Shown: positions 18,541 to 27,665 of the stretch, piece after piece
How the letters are laid out: each line of letters opens with the position of its first letter
Numbering within the stretch: position 1 is the first letter of the stretch
Source: G963668435 sp963668435
Lineage (GTDB): Bacteria; Latescibacterota; Latescibacteria; Latescibacterales; Latescibacteraceae
Direction: 5' to 3'
NCBI GenBank assembly: GCA_963668435.2
Contig: CAXXSC010000010.1
Span: 496,001-560,000, forward strand
DNA: 64,000 nt
Made by a program: the position numbers and the translations under genes
The notes under the pieces: model-generated
Databases searched by the model: none
What the model saw: only the letters and a program-made list of their open reading frames with translations
What the model was told of the DNA's origin: nothing

Positions 18541-19155
18541 TTACCGTCGGCGTGGACGGCGTCGTGCGTTGGCAGGAGCTTCTTCCTCAACCGGTTTTGT
18601 ACGGACGAGACTGACTTTGACAACAAAATTATATGCATCCTTGATCTCAAGCGGCGCGGGCCGTATCGATTCAAGCGCTACCGAGGAGAACTTTTCGAAT
18701 TTCTTGAGCCCGGCAAGAAAATCGGAAATATTTTCTTTCGCGTAGGACATGCCCTCAACATTGAAACTGACAACGCCGCCTTCCTCTGTCTCCGAAATAT
18801 TCATGAGCCACAAATTCTCGGGCAGAACGCTGGTAATATGCTCAAGCATGACAAAGCGGACATCTGAGCCGGAGGTGAGATCACGGATAATGCTAACCCG
18901 TTTCGCCACCTGCGCCCTGATCTCCTTCAATTCGGCATTCAAGGCGACGGCATCCTTCAGCATTGCCTCCTGCTTCTTAGTCTGGGCGACTTGAACGCTG
19001 TAACGGGCAACCTCCTTTTTCAACATCTGGTAATAATAACCTACGCCGCCGAATGCAATGAGCACAAACAGCACGAGCGCGACTTTCGAGTCGAACTTGA
19101 TCAAGCGCCGTTTCGGCCTGAAAGCCTGTGGCAATAGGTTAATTTCAATGTACAC
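18541..19155 (-). CDS. pilN: Type IV pilus inner-membrane platform protein PilN
   Basis: 204 residues from GTG 19155, chosen because GGAG lies seven bases upstream and the protein then starts close to the conserved YIEINLLP motif that binds the PilM groove; a TTG at 19179 would add eight residues. One membrane helix (about 28-48), coiled coil (about 50-95) and a ferredoxin-like periplasmic domain. Ends with an Arg/Pro-rich tail (ARRRPRRR), unusual for PilN. Second gene of the pilMNOPQ order. Confidence 0.9.
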   Translation of the reverse strand: MYIEINLLPQAFRPKRRLIKFDSKVALVLFVLIAFGGVGYYYQMLKKEVARYSVQVAQTKKQEAMLKDAVALNAELKEIRAQVAKRVSIIRDLTSGSDVRFVMLEHITSVLPENLWLMNISETEEGGVVSFNVEGMSYAKENISDFLAGLKKFEKFSSVALESIRPAPLEIKDAYNFVVKVSLVRTKPVEEEAPANARRRPRRR

Positions 19156-19225
19156 GGGCTGCTCCGTACAAAACTTCAATCATTATATATATGGCCGTAA
19201 ACCAAACAGTTTGAATTATCGGCCG

Positions 19226-20275
19226 CTAATATTTCCGCGACGCAAGGCCCATAGCGACAGACAGGTATGATCCAAGCGCATCGAAATCCTGTCCCGTAAC
19301 GAGGTCTTCCGCCAACCGAACACTTTTAAATGGATCAAGAACGGTCACCTCGGCGCCTGTCCTCAATTCCAGCATATTGGTCAATCCCGGTATCCTTGCG
19401 TAACCACCGGTCAGAACGATATAATCGATTGTGTCAACATTGTCGAAAGTCTGGAAATATGAAATCGCGACACCGACAGCATTGGCGAAATCCCTGCCAG
19501 CGGCGTTGATCGCATCCGTCACTGCATCGGTATCAAGTTCAGGATCGACATTCCCCTGCATGATCGCGAACATTTTGTCGAGATTCATGTCAGGCAGGAA
19601 TTCGAGCTGTTTCCGAAAATCGGTGCCTGATACAGAAATGTCGCGCGAAGAATGGAAACTGCCATTCTGCAGGAAAGCCGCGACAGTGCTGTCAGTACCA
19701 ATATTGATAAGAATGCTCGAACGGTACTGGTCAGCGTTGTAATTCAGGTGAAATATATTTGATAAAGCAAAAAGATCGACATCTATGATTGCCGGATGAA
19801 GTCCTGCCTCGCTCAGGCAGTCAATATAGGAAAGAACGATATCCTGTTTCGCCGCGACCATGAGCACACGCATCGAGCCCGATTCCTCGTCCTTCTCCAG
19901 AACCGAGTAATCCACCTCCATCTCGCTCATGTCAAACGGTGTGATACGCTCGGCTTCAATCAGGACAGATTCCCGCATTTTCTTCTCGGGAATGAGATCC
20001 ATTGTCATGACTTCTGAAAGAATAGAAAAATTGGGAAGGGCAATGATAACATACTTATCGGAGGGGTTGCACTTTTCGACAGCCGTTAAAACCGCCTGGG
20101 CTACACTGGAAGGATTCCTTATCTCGCCTGACTGGACAGCACCTTCTTCAAGCGGTTCGATTCCGAACGCCTCAAGAATGTACTCTTCCCCCTTGCGGCT
20201 CATCCTGACCGTTTTCACCATACTTGTGCCGATGTCAAGGCCAATGGTACTGACCTGTTTTTTAAAAAGATTCAT
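19226..20275 (-). CDS. pilM: Type IV pilus assembly ATPase-like protein PilM
   Basis: 349 residues from ATG 20275, which has a TGGGGA ribosome site and gives the typical start MNLFKKQVSTIGLDIGTS. Actin/FtsA fold: phosphate-1 motif GLDIGTSMVKTV, second phosphate loop SSILINIGTDSTVAAF and adenosine motif IVLTGGYARIPGL. PilM is a cytoplasmic protein that binds the PilN tail. An upstream in-frame ATG (20338) would read through a terminator-like hairpin and is unlikely. First gene of the operon. Confidence 0.93.
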   Translation of the reverse strand: MNLFKKQVSTIGLDIGTSMVKTVRMSRKGEEYILEAFGIEPLEEGAVQSGEIRNPSSVAQAVLTAVEKCNPSDKYVIIALPNFSILSEVMTMDLIPEKKMRESVLIEAERITPFDMSEMEVDYSVLEKDEESGSMRVLMVAAKQDIVLSYIDCLSEAGLHPAIIDVDLFALSNIFHLNYNADQYRSSILINIGTDSTVAAFLQNGSFHSSRDISVSGTDFRKQLEFLPDMNLDKMFAIMQGNVDPELDTDAVTDAINAAGRDFANAVGVAISYFQTFDNVDTIDYIVLTGGYARIPGLTNMLELRTGAEVTVLDPFKSVRLAEDLVTGQDFDALGSYLSVAMGLASRKY

Positions 20276-20310
20276 GTTTCCCCATCCAAGCCGAAAAGTG
20301 CCGAAAACAC

Positions 20311-20334
20311 AAAAAAAGGGTGATAAACTCACCC
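20311..20334 (-). terminator. Terminator-like hairpin in the pilM leader (possible attenuator)
   Basis: Minus strand: GGGTGA and TCACCC pair perfectly around a 5-nt loop (20318-20334) and are followed by seven Ts (20317-20311). It ends only 35 nt before the pilM start and lies downstream of the promoter, so transcripts of the pil operon must pass it. Confidence 0.7.
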
Positions 20335-20420
20335 CCATGAGAATTTTGAGATTCTAACTTTTCTTAGAGCAAAGAGTTCTGAAACCATGAAAAACAGTCA
20401 GATACACACCTTCATTATGA

Positions 20421-20449
20421 AAATTACAGGAACATGCCCTTTCTGTCAA
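20421..20449 (-). promoter_or_regulatory. Sigma-70 type promoter of pilMNOPQ
   Basis: Minus strand: -35 TTGACA (20449-20444, consensus), 17-nt spacer, -10 TAATTT (20426-20421). Gives a leader of about 140 nt before pilM. Confidence 0.7.
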
Positions 20450-20598
20450 GGAAAAAATTTTACACGGCAAAGGGCCGCAATAACAGGCATTTACAATATA
20501 TGGAGGCGCATGTTTCATTGGAAATCACCTTTGATAAACGCCGAAAACCCTTCATAAACTATTATTTTTTATTGATACTGCATGGTAAATGCACCCAT

Positions 20599-21657
20599 TT
20601 AGTCAACACCAAGCGATGCTTTCATTGTCTTCCTGTCGACCGCATAATCGACTGCGTTTTCCGCACTGATCAGTTTTCTCTCATACAGATCGACCAGCGC
20701 CATGTCGAGTGTCTGCATACCCTCACTTTTCGAGGTCTGGAGGATCGACGGTATCTGGAAAGTCTTCCCCTCCCTAATAAGATTGGCGATGGCGGCGTTG
20801 CCGACAAGGATTTCCACCGCCGCGATACGTCCACCGCCGACTTTCTTCATAAGAGTCTGCGCCATCACACCTTTGAGCGTTTCGGATAGCTGTGTCCTAA
20901 TCTGCCCCTGCTGGCCTGACGGGAAAACATCGATAATACGATCCACTGTCTTCGGCGCGCTCGAGGTATGGAGTGTGCCGTAAACGAGATGGCCGGTTTC
21001 CGCAGCGGTCAGTGCGAGCTGGATCGTTTCCTGGTCGCGAAGCTCGCCGACAAGAATGACATCAGGATCTTCACGAAGGGCCGAGCGAAGGGCCGCAGCA
21101 AACGAATCGGTATGCGAGCCGAGTTCACGCTGGTTGACCAGGCATTTTTTGTTGGGATGCACAAACTCTATCGGGTCCTCGATGGTAATGATATGATCGG
21201 GCCTGTTGCGGTTGACATAATCGACAAGAGCCGCCAGCGTAGTCGACTTACCGCTTCCGGTTGGGCCGGTGCATAGTACGAGGCCCTTGTGGAGTTTCGC
21301 AAAATTGATGAGCTGCGGCGGACTGTTGAGCTGTTCGATTGTCAGTATCTCTTCGGGGATGATCCTGAACACCGCGGCGACACCCCTGTTCTGCTGGAAG
21401 ACGTTGGCACGGAAACGTCCGATACCGGGGACCGCATAGGCGAAATCAATCTCCTTCTCCTCCTCGAATCGTTTCTGCTGATACGGGCTCATGATCTCAT
21501 AGAGCAGTTTTTTCGTATCCTCAGGAGGGAGATTGTTGGCGGTGATACGGGTCAGATCGCCATGGACTCGGATAATGGGCGGTGCACCGACACTAATATG
21601 AAGGTCCGAGCCCCTGCGTTCGGCCATTATCTTGAACAGTTGATCTATTTTTGCCAC
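20599..21657 (-). CDS. pilT: Type IV pilus retraction ATPase PilT
   Basis: 352 residues, GTG start with AAGGAGGA five bases upstream. N-terminal domain MAKIDQLFKIMAERRGSDLH is typical of PilT. Walker A GPTGSGKST (131-139), Asp box (TIEDPIEFVH), Walker B region (DPDVILVGELRD) and His box (ETGHLVYGTLHT) are all present, so the hexameric cytoplasmic motor should be active in depolymerising pili. It lies upstream of pilM on the same strand, separated by a promoter and terminator, so it seems to be a separate unit. No extension ATPase (pilB) or platform gene (pilC) is in the window. Confidence 0.95.
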   Translation of the reverse strand: MAKIDQLFKIMAERRGSDLHISVGAPPIIRVHGDLTRITANNLPPEDTKKLLYEIMSPYQQKRFEEEKEIDFAYAVPGIGRFRANVFQQNRGVAAVFRIIPEEILTIEQLNSPPQLINFAKLHKGLVLCTGPTGSGKSTTLAALVDYVNRNRPDHIITIEDPIEFVHPNKKCLVNQRELGSHTDSFAAALRSALREDPDVILVGELRDQETIQLALTAAETGHLVYGTLHTSSAPKTVDRIIDVFPSGQQGQIRTQLSETLKGVMAQTLMKKVGGGRIAAVEILVGNAAIANLIREGKTFQIPSILQTSKSEGMQTLDMALVDLYERKLISAENAVDYAVDRKTMKASLGVD

Positions 21658-21681
21658 AGCGTCCTCCTTGCAATGATAGAA

Positions 21682-21710
21682 TCATACATTCCTATGTCAG
21701 TAATGTATGA
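21682..21710. repeat. Perfect 9-bp inverted repeat upstream of pilT, candidate operator
   Basis: TCATACATT (21682-21690) and AATGTATGA (21702-21710), 11-nt spacer, 25 nt upstream of the pilT start. No T-run follows, so it is more likely a dimeric regulator site than a terminator. Confidence 0.45.
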
Positions 21711-21763
21711 AATTTTTCAATATCCGCAACAGGGAATACATTCTGGCGCAGGTCAAGCCCCGG

Positions 21764-22918
21764 TCAGTCGAAAAAGCCTTCCAGAAAACGATTCAGGTTC
21801 ATAGGACTGCCGTCATTTGGACATTCCCAGTCGAGCGGGATATCATCAAGCGCCACCGGAGCGCCGCCTTTTTCCAGATGAGAATAAAAGCCGCCAATAA
21901 ACATCTGTGTTTTTTCGTAGATACTTTCATAGCTCTCAGGCATTTCGCCCGTTTCGAACATGCGCTGCATGGCATGTATCATGGGAAGCCAGATTGCGCT
22001 GTCGACAACAGGCCCCCTCCCCTCTCGCGGCCAGTCCATCTGCCGTTCAAATGAGACATCGTTGGCGTGTCCGTCCCTGCGTTTTGTATTTCCCCTGCCC
22101 ATGACCTTGATCCAGGCGCTCCCAGAGCGGTAGCCCTGCTGAAGCACACCCCAAAAATCAGCGCCGCCGTCCCGTCCCGCATAACGGAATGTCATGACAC
22201 CGTTGGGCCGCCGCCAGTCCTCGGCCTGATATGACACGGTCTTCACACCGCCACCGACACAGGCATAGACAAAATAGATGCCGTGAACACCATGAGTAGC
22301 ATAATCGCTCTGGGCGTTGTCGGCGACATAGCCGGTTATCTCGCCAAGCTCTGTGAGATTACTTCTCACCGAGTCCACCGCCTGAACGTATTCGAGCGAG
22401 GAACCGCACATGATAGGGGTGTTGTGTTTTTTCGCTGTCTCGATCATATCGCGAGCGTTTTTCAGACTCGATGCGAACGGGCGGTTGATAAAGGTTGGCA
22501 CACCAGCCTCAAGATAGGGCCTGACAAGATCCTGATTCCAGTGCAAGGTATTGAATGCTGGCATGATGACCGCGTCGACCTTGCCAATCATCCCGTCATA
22601 ACGATCCACCTTTTCCGCATCGTAGGTCTTACAGAAATAATCGAGGTTCTCAGCATTGTTATCCCAGCCGTGGGTCATGACCATACCGGTGTAACGCGCT
22701 TTGGGCTTGATGGGATTGATTAGCGGACCCCAGATTGTCTTGATGTGACCTGCGGTTGTCAGGAGACCGACCTTAATAAGATCGTTGGATGCCGGTGAGC
22801 GGCGCTTGAACCGTGGCGCGGCACTTGCGGTTTCGCCGCCTGTTCTGGATAGTACTGCGGCAGATAAAGCACCGCCCCTGATAAAAGAGCGCCGTGAAAA
22901 ACGTGATTTCGAGGCCAT
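21764..22918 (-). CDS. Tat-exported Gfo/Idh/MocA family oxidoreductase
   Basis: 384 residues from ATG 22918 with GGAG upstream. The N-terminus SRRSFIRGGALSAAVLS is a twin-arginine signal, so a folded, cofactor-loaded enzyme is exported. The body shows an NAD(P)-binding Rossmann domain in variant form (KVGLLTTAGHIKTIWGP, VDAVIMPAFNT, PTFINRPFASS) and the C-terminal beta-sheet domain (GVHGIYFVYACVG). The family oxidises or isomerises sugars, inositols and related compounds. Catalytic Lys is not obvious: the usual EKP motif reads NRP here, so activity may differ. Neighbours (PilT and PilD) give no hint on substrate. Confidence 0.82.
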   Translation of the reverse strand: MASKSRFSRRSFIRGGALSAAVLSRTGGETASAAPRFKRRSPASNDLIKVGLLTTAGHIKTIWGPLINPIKPKARYTGMVMTHGWDNNAENLDYFCKTYDAEKVDRYDGMIGKVDAVIMPAFNTLHWNQDLVRPYLEAGVPTFINRPFASSLKNARDMIETAKKHNTPIMCGSSLEYVQAVDSVRSNLTELGEITGYVADNAQSDYATHGVHGIYFVYACVGGGVKTVSYQAEDWRRPNGVMTFRYAGRDGGADFWGVLQQGYRSGSAWIKVMGRGNTKRRDGHANDVSFERQMDWPREGRGPVVDSAIWLPMIHAMQRMFETGEMPESYESIYEKTQMFIGGFYSHLEKGGAPVALDDIPLDWECPNDGSPMNLNRFLEGFFD

Positions 22919-22993
22919 CAAATTCTCCGTCGTTTCAATTTCCGGGATGGGTCATATCATTAGCATTAGCATCGTTTTAAGAGGCTGTCGTAT

Positions 22994-23009
22994 GTTCCGT
23001 CAACGGAAC
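22994..23009. repeat. Short perfect hairpin after pilD
   Basis: GTTCCGT (22994-23000) and ACGGAAC (23003-23009) with a 2-nt centre, just downstream of the pilD stop. No T-run; could be a weak terminator, a processing hairpin or a regulator site. Confidence 0.4.
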
Positions 23010-23015
23010 CTTCAG

Positions 23016-23807
23016 TTAAAACTGTGCCGTATACCACTGGACAAGCGCGTGGATCTGCGGACGGAAAAAGATCACCAGCAATCCGCCGGCGGCAAGAAAG
23101 GGCCCGAACGGTATCTCCAGACCCTTGTCACGTCCCCTTACCATAAAAATGGCGACTCCCGCAACCGCTCCGATAAAGATAGCGAGAATTATTGTCACCA
23201 CGCTCCAGAATGGTCCGAAAAACAGGCCGAAAACAAGCGCGAGCTTGATATCACCCATACCGATGCCGTCACGCTTGTAAAGCATCCTGCCGAGATAGAA
23301 CATGAAACCGAGAATGAGCACACTGATTAAAACACCGTGAAAACCACGTAAAATGCCAAACCAGCCGAGATAGACAGAGTACAGGAAACCTACGAAAACG
23401 CCGGGGGCAGTCAGCCTGTTGGGAATAATCATATGCTCGTAATCGATGACTGCGGCAGTGAGCAGTATCGCGGCAAGAACAGCGTCCCCAATGAATTGAG
23501 GTGTCCACCCCTGTAACAGGAAAATGATTACAAAAATCAGTGATGTGGCAAATTCGACAATTGGATACCGGATGGAAATCTTCTCTGAACAGTTCCGGCA
23601 CCGGCCCCGTAATAAAAAATAACTGATCACGGGAATGTTGTCATAGGATTTGACCGTCGCACCGCAGGAAGGACAATGCGAGGCGGGAAATGCGATATTC
23701 TCCCGACGCGGCAGGCGGTAAATAAGCACATTCAAAAACGAACCGATACAGGCTCCGAAAAACGCGATGACCGGAATAGCGATACTTGTATCATGCAGCA
23801 TTGTCAT
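23016..23807 (-). CDS. pilD: Type IV prepilin peptidase PilD (A24 family)
   Basis: 263 residues, polytopic. After a first helix come two CxxC pairs (Cys45, Cys48, Cys70, Cys73) that bind zinc in PilD proteins. Catalytic aspartates are visible in VIDYEHMIIPN (Asp122) and GMGDIKL (Asp186). It cleaves the leader of prepilins at the inner membrane and methylates the new N-terminus. Prepilins themselves are not in the window. Runs in the same direction as the pil operon, with a Gfo/Idh/MocA gene in between. Confidence 0.94.
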   Translation of the reverse strand: MTMLHDTSIAIPVIAFFGACIGSFLNVLIYRLPRRENIAFPASHCPSCGATVKSYDNIPVISYFLLRGRCRNCSEKISIRYPIVEFATSLIFVIIFLLQGWTPQFIGDAVLAAILLTAAVIDYEHMIIPNRLTAPGVFVGFLYSVYLGWFGILRGFHGVLISVLILGFMFYLGRMLYKRDGIGMGDIKLALVFGLFFGPFWSVVTIILAIFIGAVAGVAIFMVRGRDKGLEIPFGPFLAAGGLLVIFFRPQIHALVQWYTAQF

Positions 23808-24103
23808 AATTTCTCCAGCGGTATGGATTGAAAATGAACGAAAGATGCGGCCGAAACCATACCAGCAATTGCGACAGGGCTGACTGTCTGACTACCGGAG
23901 GTGATTTATTAGTGATAAAAATACTTAAAGTAATGTATGGCTTTCTTTCCATGAACGCCACACCAATCGTCAGCGAAAAGAAATGCGGGAACAAGCAATA
24001 CTGCTTGACCCGGCGAACGGGAAAGGATATACTCCATCTACACTCTCATTGACAACGAGAACCGTTGGAAATCAATTATCAGGTATTTACAAGCGAGGAC
24101 ATC

Positions 24104-25366
24104 ATGCCGGATACAAGTAAAGAACAGCGGGAAGAGGTCGCCCGTAACATAGAGAAAATGAAGGAGCATGCAGCCGATGTGCTTATGGAGCTTGTCGCAT
24201 TCGAATCTGTCTGCGGCGAGGAAATGGGTGCGGTCGAATGCCTGAAAGGCCATTTCGAGGATAGCGGTTTTACACCTGAAATAATCCCGATGGACGAGGC
24301 CATCAAAGACCATCCAGAGTACAGCATGTACACCAACGAACCGAGCTGGGAGGACCGTGGCAACCTGGTCACCGATTTCGGTGGAAACGGCGAAGGCAGA
24401 AGCCTTATCCTGAACGCACATCTCGATGTGGTCCCGGCGGATGCCTGGGCGGACGCGTTCACACCGAAACGCAATGGCGACGTGATTATCGGGCGCGGCG
24501 CCTGCGATGATAAAGGCGCTGTAGTCGCAGGCTACCTCGCGGCGAAAGCCATGAAGGAAGCCGGTATCGAGCCCGCGGGAAAACTCAGCTTTCACCATGT
24601 CATCGACGAGGAAACCGGCGGAAACGGCACCCTCTCCCTCCTTAACGGCGGCTATACGGCGGACGCTGCCATTGTCGGCGAGTGTAATGATAACATCATC
24701 AATCCAGCGAACCGCGGCGCACTCTGGTTCCAGCTCACGACAACCGGCATCTCAACCCACATGGGCGAGATTGACAACGGCATTTCGGCAATCGAAAAAG
24801 CGAACCAAGCCGTAGACATCCTCAAGGAATACGAACGCTATCTCATCGACAATTTCATGGACCATCCCTATTTCAAGGGCCTGAAAAACCGCCCGATCCA
24901 GCTCTGCATCGGCATGATCCGCTCCGGAGAATGGCCAAGCATGGTGCCCGACCACTGTGAGGTCGAGGGCGGAATCGGTTTCCTGCCGAACAAAGATATC
25001 GACGATATAAAGGAAGAGCTGAAGGACTGGATCAGGGAACGCGGCGACGAGTGGCTCAGGGAGCATTTCGAGCTCCGCTATGATAAACTGCATAACGCGG
25101 CCTACGAGATCCCCCCCGATCATCCGCTGGTGACCTGCATGCGGGAGGTGGCGCCTGAGGCAGGGCTTTCCGATCACATCCAGGGTTGGACAGTCTCCTG
25201 TGATGCCCGCCTTTTCCCGCGGGTGGTGGACATGCCGGTCATTACACTGGGACCGGGCAAACTCGTTCACGCCCACTCGGCCAACGAACAGGTCGAGATT
25301 TCGGAAATGCTGAAAACCGCGCGGATGTATGCGTTCACCGCAATGGAATGGTGCGGCGTGATGTAA
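24104..25366 (+). CDS. M20 family zinc peptidase/deacylase (ArgE/DapE-like)
   Basis: 420 residues from ATG 24104, which follows GCGAGGA; a TTG at 24065 would add 13 residues without support. Metal-site motifs of M20 are in order: NAHLDVVP (His and following Asp), GRGACDDKGAV (bridging Asp), DEETGGNG (catalytic Glu and metal Glu), IVGECND, and the final LVHAHSANEQV. A dimerisation domain lies in the middle. The family removes acyl groups or amino acids from small substrates in the cytoplasm. With DapL encoded at 44480-45652 a DapE role in lysine synthesis is not needed, so a general aminoacylase or dipeptidase role is likelier. Confidence 0.88.
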   Translation: MPDTSKEQREEVARNIEKMKEHAADVLMELVAFESVCGEEMGAVECLKGHFEDSGFTPEIIPMDEAIKDHPEYSMYTNEPSWEDRGNLVTDFGGNGEGRSLILNAHLDVVPADAWADAFTPKRNGDVIIGRGACDDKGAVVAGYLAAKAMKEAGIEPAGKLSFHHVIDEETGGNGTLSLLNGGYTADAAIVGECNDNIINPANRGALWFQLTTTGISTHMGEIDNGISAIEKANQAVDILKEYERYLIDNFMDHPYFKGLKNRPIQLCIGMIRSGEWPSMVPDHCEVEGGIGFLPNKDIDDIKEELKDWIRERGDEWLREHFELRYDKLHNAAYEIPPDHPLVTCMREVAPEAGLSDHIQGWTVSCDARLFPRVVDMPVITLGPGKLVHAHSANEQVEISEMLKTARMYAFTAMEWCGVM

Positions 25367-25407
25367 ATTCCGATTACATTTTCAAGCTGCAATTGCAACA
25401 GCACGTT

Positions 25408-25458
25408 AAACGGACCGTGAAGGCAAAATCGTATTTGCCGAAAAACGGTCCGTTTTTT
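25408..25458 (+). terminator. Intrinsic terminator of the M20 peptidase gene
   Basis: AAACGGACCG (25408-25417) pairs with CGGTCCGTTT (25446-25455), enclosing a second hairpin GGCAAA/TTTGCC, followed by a seven-T run. Confidence 0.88.
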
Positions 25459-25477
25459 TATCTACCGGGATTTCTTT

Positions 25478-26755
25478 TCAGGAAAGCGGTCTGCTGATTA
25501 TGCGGAAAAAATGCTGTCTATCCGAGTAACGGTAATTGACACTGAGACTGTTCCGGTCACAGATTTCTTTCACCAGCGCAAGGCCAAGCCCCAGGGAATG
25601 AGCCGTTCCGTTCCACTTGTAAAAACGCTCGAAGAGTTTATCTTCCGGCACATCAAGCTCATTGCCGTAGTTACTGATAATGAGATCGCTTTCGGTCGTT
25701 ATTATTCTAAGAGGCCCCTCATCTGTTCCGTAACTGATGGCATTCCTAAGCAGGTTGTTAATAATGATATCGAAAAGTTAGGGATCGATTTTCAGGCTGT
25801 GTTTCTCATCAAGCTGTGTTTCGACAGACATGGATTTCAGCTGTGCCAGTTCCTGTACCGCAGCCACATGCTTCTCAATAAACGGCAAGGTCCTGAGCAT
25901 CTCTTTTGCTGTAAACTCACTGTTCTCTATTTTCGTGAGAAGGTTGAGTGTCCGGCTCAGTGACGAGAGATGCATTGCCTGGTCATAGATGATTTTAACA
26001 TCACCGGAATGTCTTTCCATCAGCGGCTCGTCGGCAAGAAGGTTTTCCGTCTTGTTGCATATTATTGTTAGCGGTGTCTGGATATCATGCGCCATGTTTT
26101 CCGTATACTCTTTCAGCTTACAGTAATCCTCTTCTATACGCGCAATCATCCTGTGGAAGAGCATCTGCGTGTTCTGAAACTCACTCGTATTCGTCTCCAC
26201 GGTCTCGATACTGTCGGATAAACCCACCTTATAAATACGCATCTGGTTGAGAATCCTGTTGAAAGGCTTGAACAGGTATCCCGAAAGCATATAATTGATA
26301 ATAAAAAGGATCAGGGCCAGAATCATAAATGCCGGAATCAGCATCACAGCGACAGCGTCACGGAATTTATAAAAATCCCCGGCCTGTTTGGCCAGCTTGA
26401 GACAGTATTTCCTGCCATCGATATCAACAACAACGAATTTCACCCTGAAATGCTGCATTTCCTCAAGGGCATCAGCATAAAATATACTGTCATAGTACGC
26501 GGGATAACGATCCAAAGAGTCGAGGGAATCGAGGGAAGTCACTATTGTCGAATGCCCGTAATACGATGGATCCTTGCGGAGATTTTCCTCGACAGTGTTC
26601 TGGAACAGGATAAAACGCTGTTCAAGGATGTTCTCTATGTAGCGGTCGCTGTGAATGTACAGAAACAACGCAAACAGAAAAAAGACCGTGAAGGTGAAAA
26701 CAAGGTACAGAACTGATGTTTTTGTCAGAAGATTGAATCTGCGTTTCGTTTTCAT
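25478..26755 (-). pseudogene. Sensor histidine kinase interrupted by an in-frame stop
   Basis: 425 codons. Residues 1-325: two membrane helices (about 14-34 and 137-158) around a sensor region, HAMP-like linker and the phosphoacceptor motif MAHDIQTPLT (His223). Codon 326 is TAA (25778-25780). The same frame continues without further stops to a TGA at 25478 and reads as a histidine-kinase ATPase domain: LFDIIINNLLRNAI (N box), ISNYGNEL in the place of the usual DxGxG, and SLGLGLALVKEIC (G2 box). Termination at TAA would remove the whole ATP-binding domain. The start ATG overlaps the stop of the response regulator (ATGA). Either a true nonsense mutation or a sequence error; the neighbours are also damaged. 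Confidence 0.85.
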
Positions 26756-27446
26756 GGCAGGAGTCTTTTTTTTGTCATTGAGAATTTATAACCGATCCCG
26801 TACATGGACTGGATATTGTTTTCACCACCGGCAGCACGGATTTTTTTGCGGAGATTTTTGATATCGTTATAGATGAAATCGAAACTGTCGGCCTGGTCGA
26901 TATGATCACCCCAGAGATGCTCAGCAATGCTTTCTTTTGTCAGCACACGGTTCTGGTTGTAGATAAAAACAGCAACAGGTCATATTCCTTACGGGTCAGC
27001 TTGAGCATATAATCATTGATCGAAACCTGGCAGGCAGCCGTATCCATACGAATATTGCCCGCTGTAAGAATATCGTTCCCGTTTTGCCTGCTGCGCCGTA
27101 AAATCGACCGTATCCGGGCATTGAGCTCCGATTTATGAAAGGGCTTGGTGATATAATCATCGGCACCGAGCTCGAGCCCTTTGACCTTTTCCTCGACAGC
27201 ATTTTTGGCAGTTACGATCAGAATGCATGCCTCGTTGTCATCCTGTTTCATCTCGCTGATAAGCACAAGCCCGTTACCATCCGGCAAACCAATATCGAGA
27301 ATCACCAGATCGTACTCGTACAAACTGACACGCTCGCTGGCGCTTTGCAGATCGGCAGCATGCTCGACCAGAAAACCGTTCTCTTTCAGGAAATCGGAAA
27401 GGTCATCAGCCAGGATTTGATTGTCTTCAACAAGCAGCAGTTTCAT
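26752..27446 (-). pseudogene. OmpR-type response regulator with a frameshift in the DNA-binding domain
   Basis: Start ATG 27446 (MKLLLVEDNQ). Receiver domain intact: acidic pocket VED, phosphoacceptor Asp51 in LVILDIGLPDG, Thr79 and Lys101 (ITKPF). The winged-helix domain begins (LTRKEYDLLLF) but the frame is lost at a run of five Ts (26965-26969, minus strand), reaching a stop after TTRTVC at 26940. Shifting by one base restores YNQNRVLTKESIAEHLW and runs to KFSMTKKRLLP at 26752. A sixth T in the run would repair the gene, so loss of one base in a homopolymer is the simplest cause. The truncated product could receive phosphate but not bind DNA. Confidence 0.85.
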
Positions 27447-27665
27447 CTTTACGCATACTTTCCACGGTGCCGTTATGAACGGTGCAGCAGGCAATTTCAA
27501 TGCAATCAATATAAAAAATACCTGTGAAGCCGATATTATTACAAAACAATTCTTTTGAAAAACTTTCGCCCAAGCTCTCATTCCTGCCCAAACAGGAAAA
27601 TTATTCAGCTCAAGGCATAGCCAGGCAGATTAAGCACTGTCAGCATTTCAGAAGCCGCCCGCATC

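Larger units (their letters stand above)
20276..20598 (-). other. Non-coding interval between pilT and pilM holding the pil operon promoter and leader
   Basis: About 320 nt with no credible gene. It holds a strong promoter (20421-20449), then a leader of about 140 nt with a small hairpin (CTAA/TTAG) and a terminator hairpin (20311-20334) shortly before pilM. I compared the leader by eye with the class I cyclic di-GMP riboswitch pattern and did not find it. Confidence 0.6.

Noticed and set aside
20276..20449. Class I cyclic di-GMP riboswitch in the pilM leader
   Set aside because: The conserved core of that riboswitch was not found by eye; the leader is kept only as a possible attenuator.
24104..25366. 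DapE (succinyl-diaminopimelate desuccinylase) identity for the M20 gene
   Set aside because: Motifs only show the M20 family; DapL encoded at 44480-45652 makes a DapE step unnecessary.
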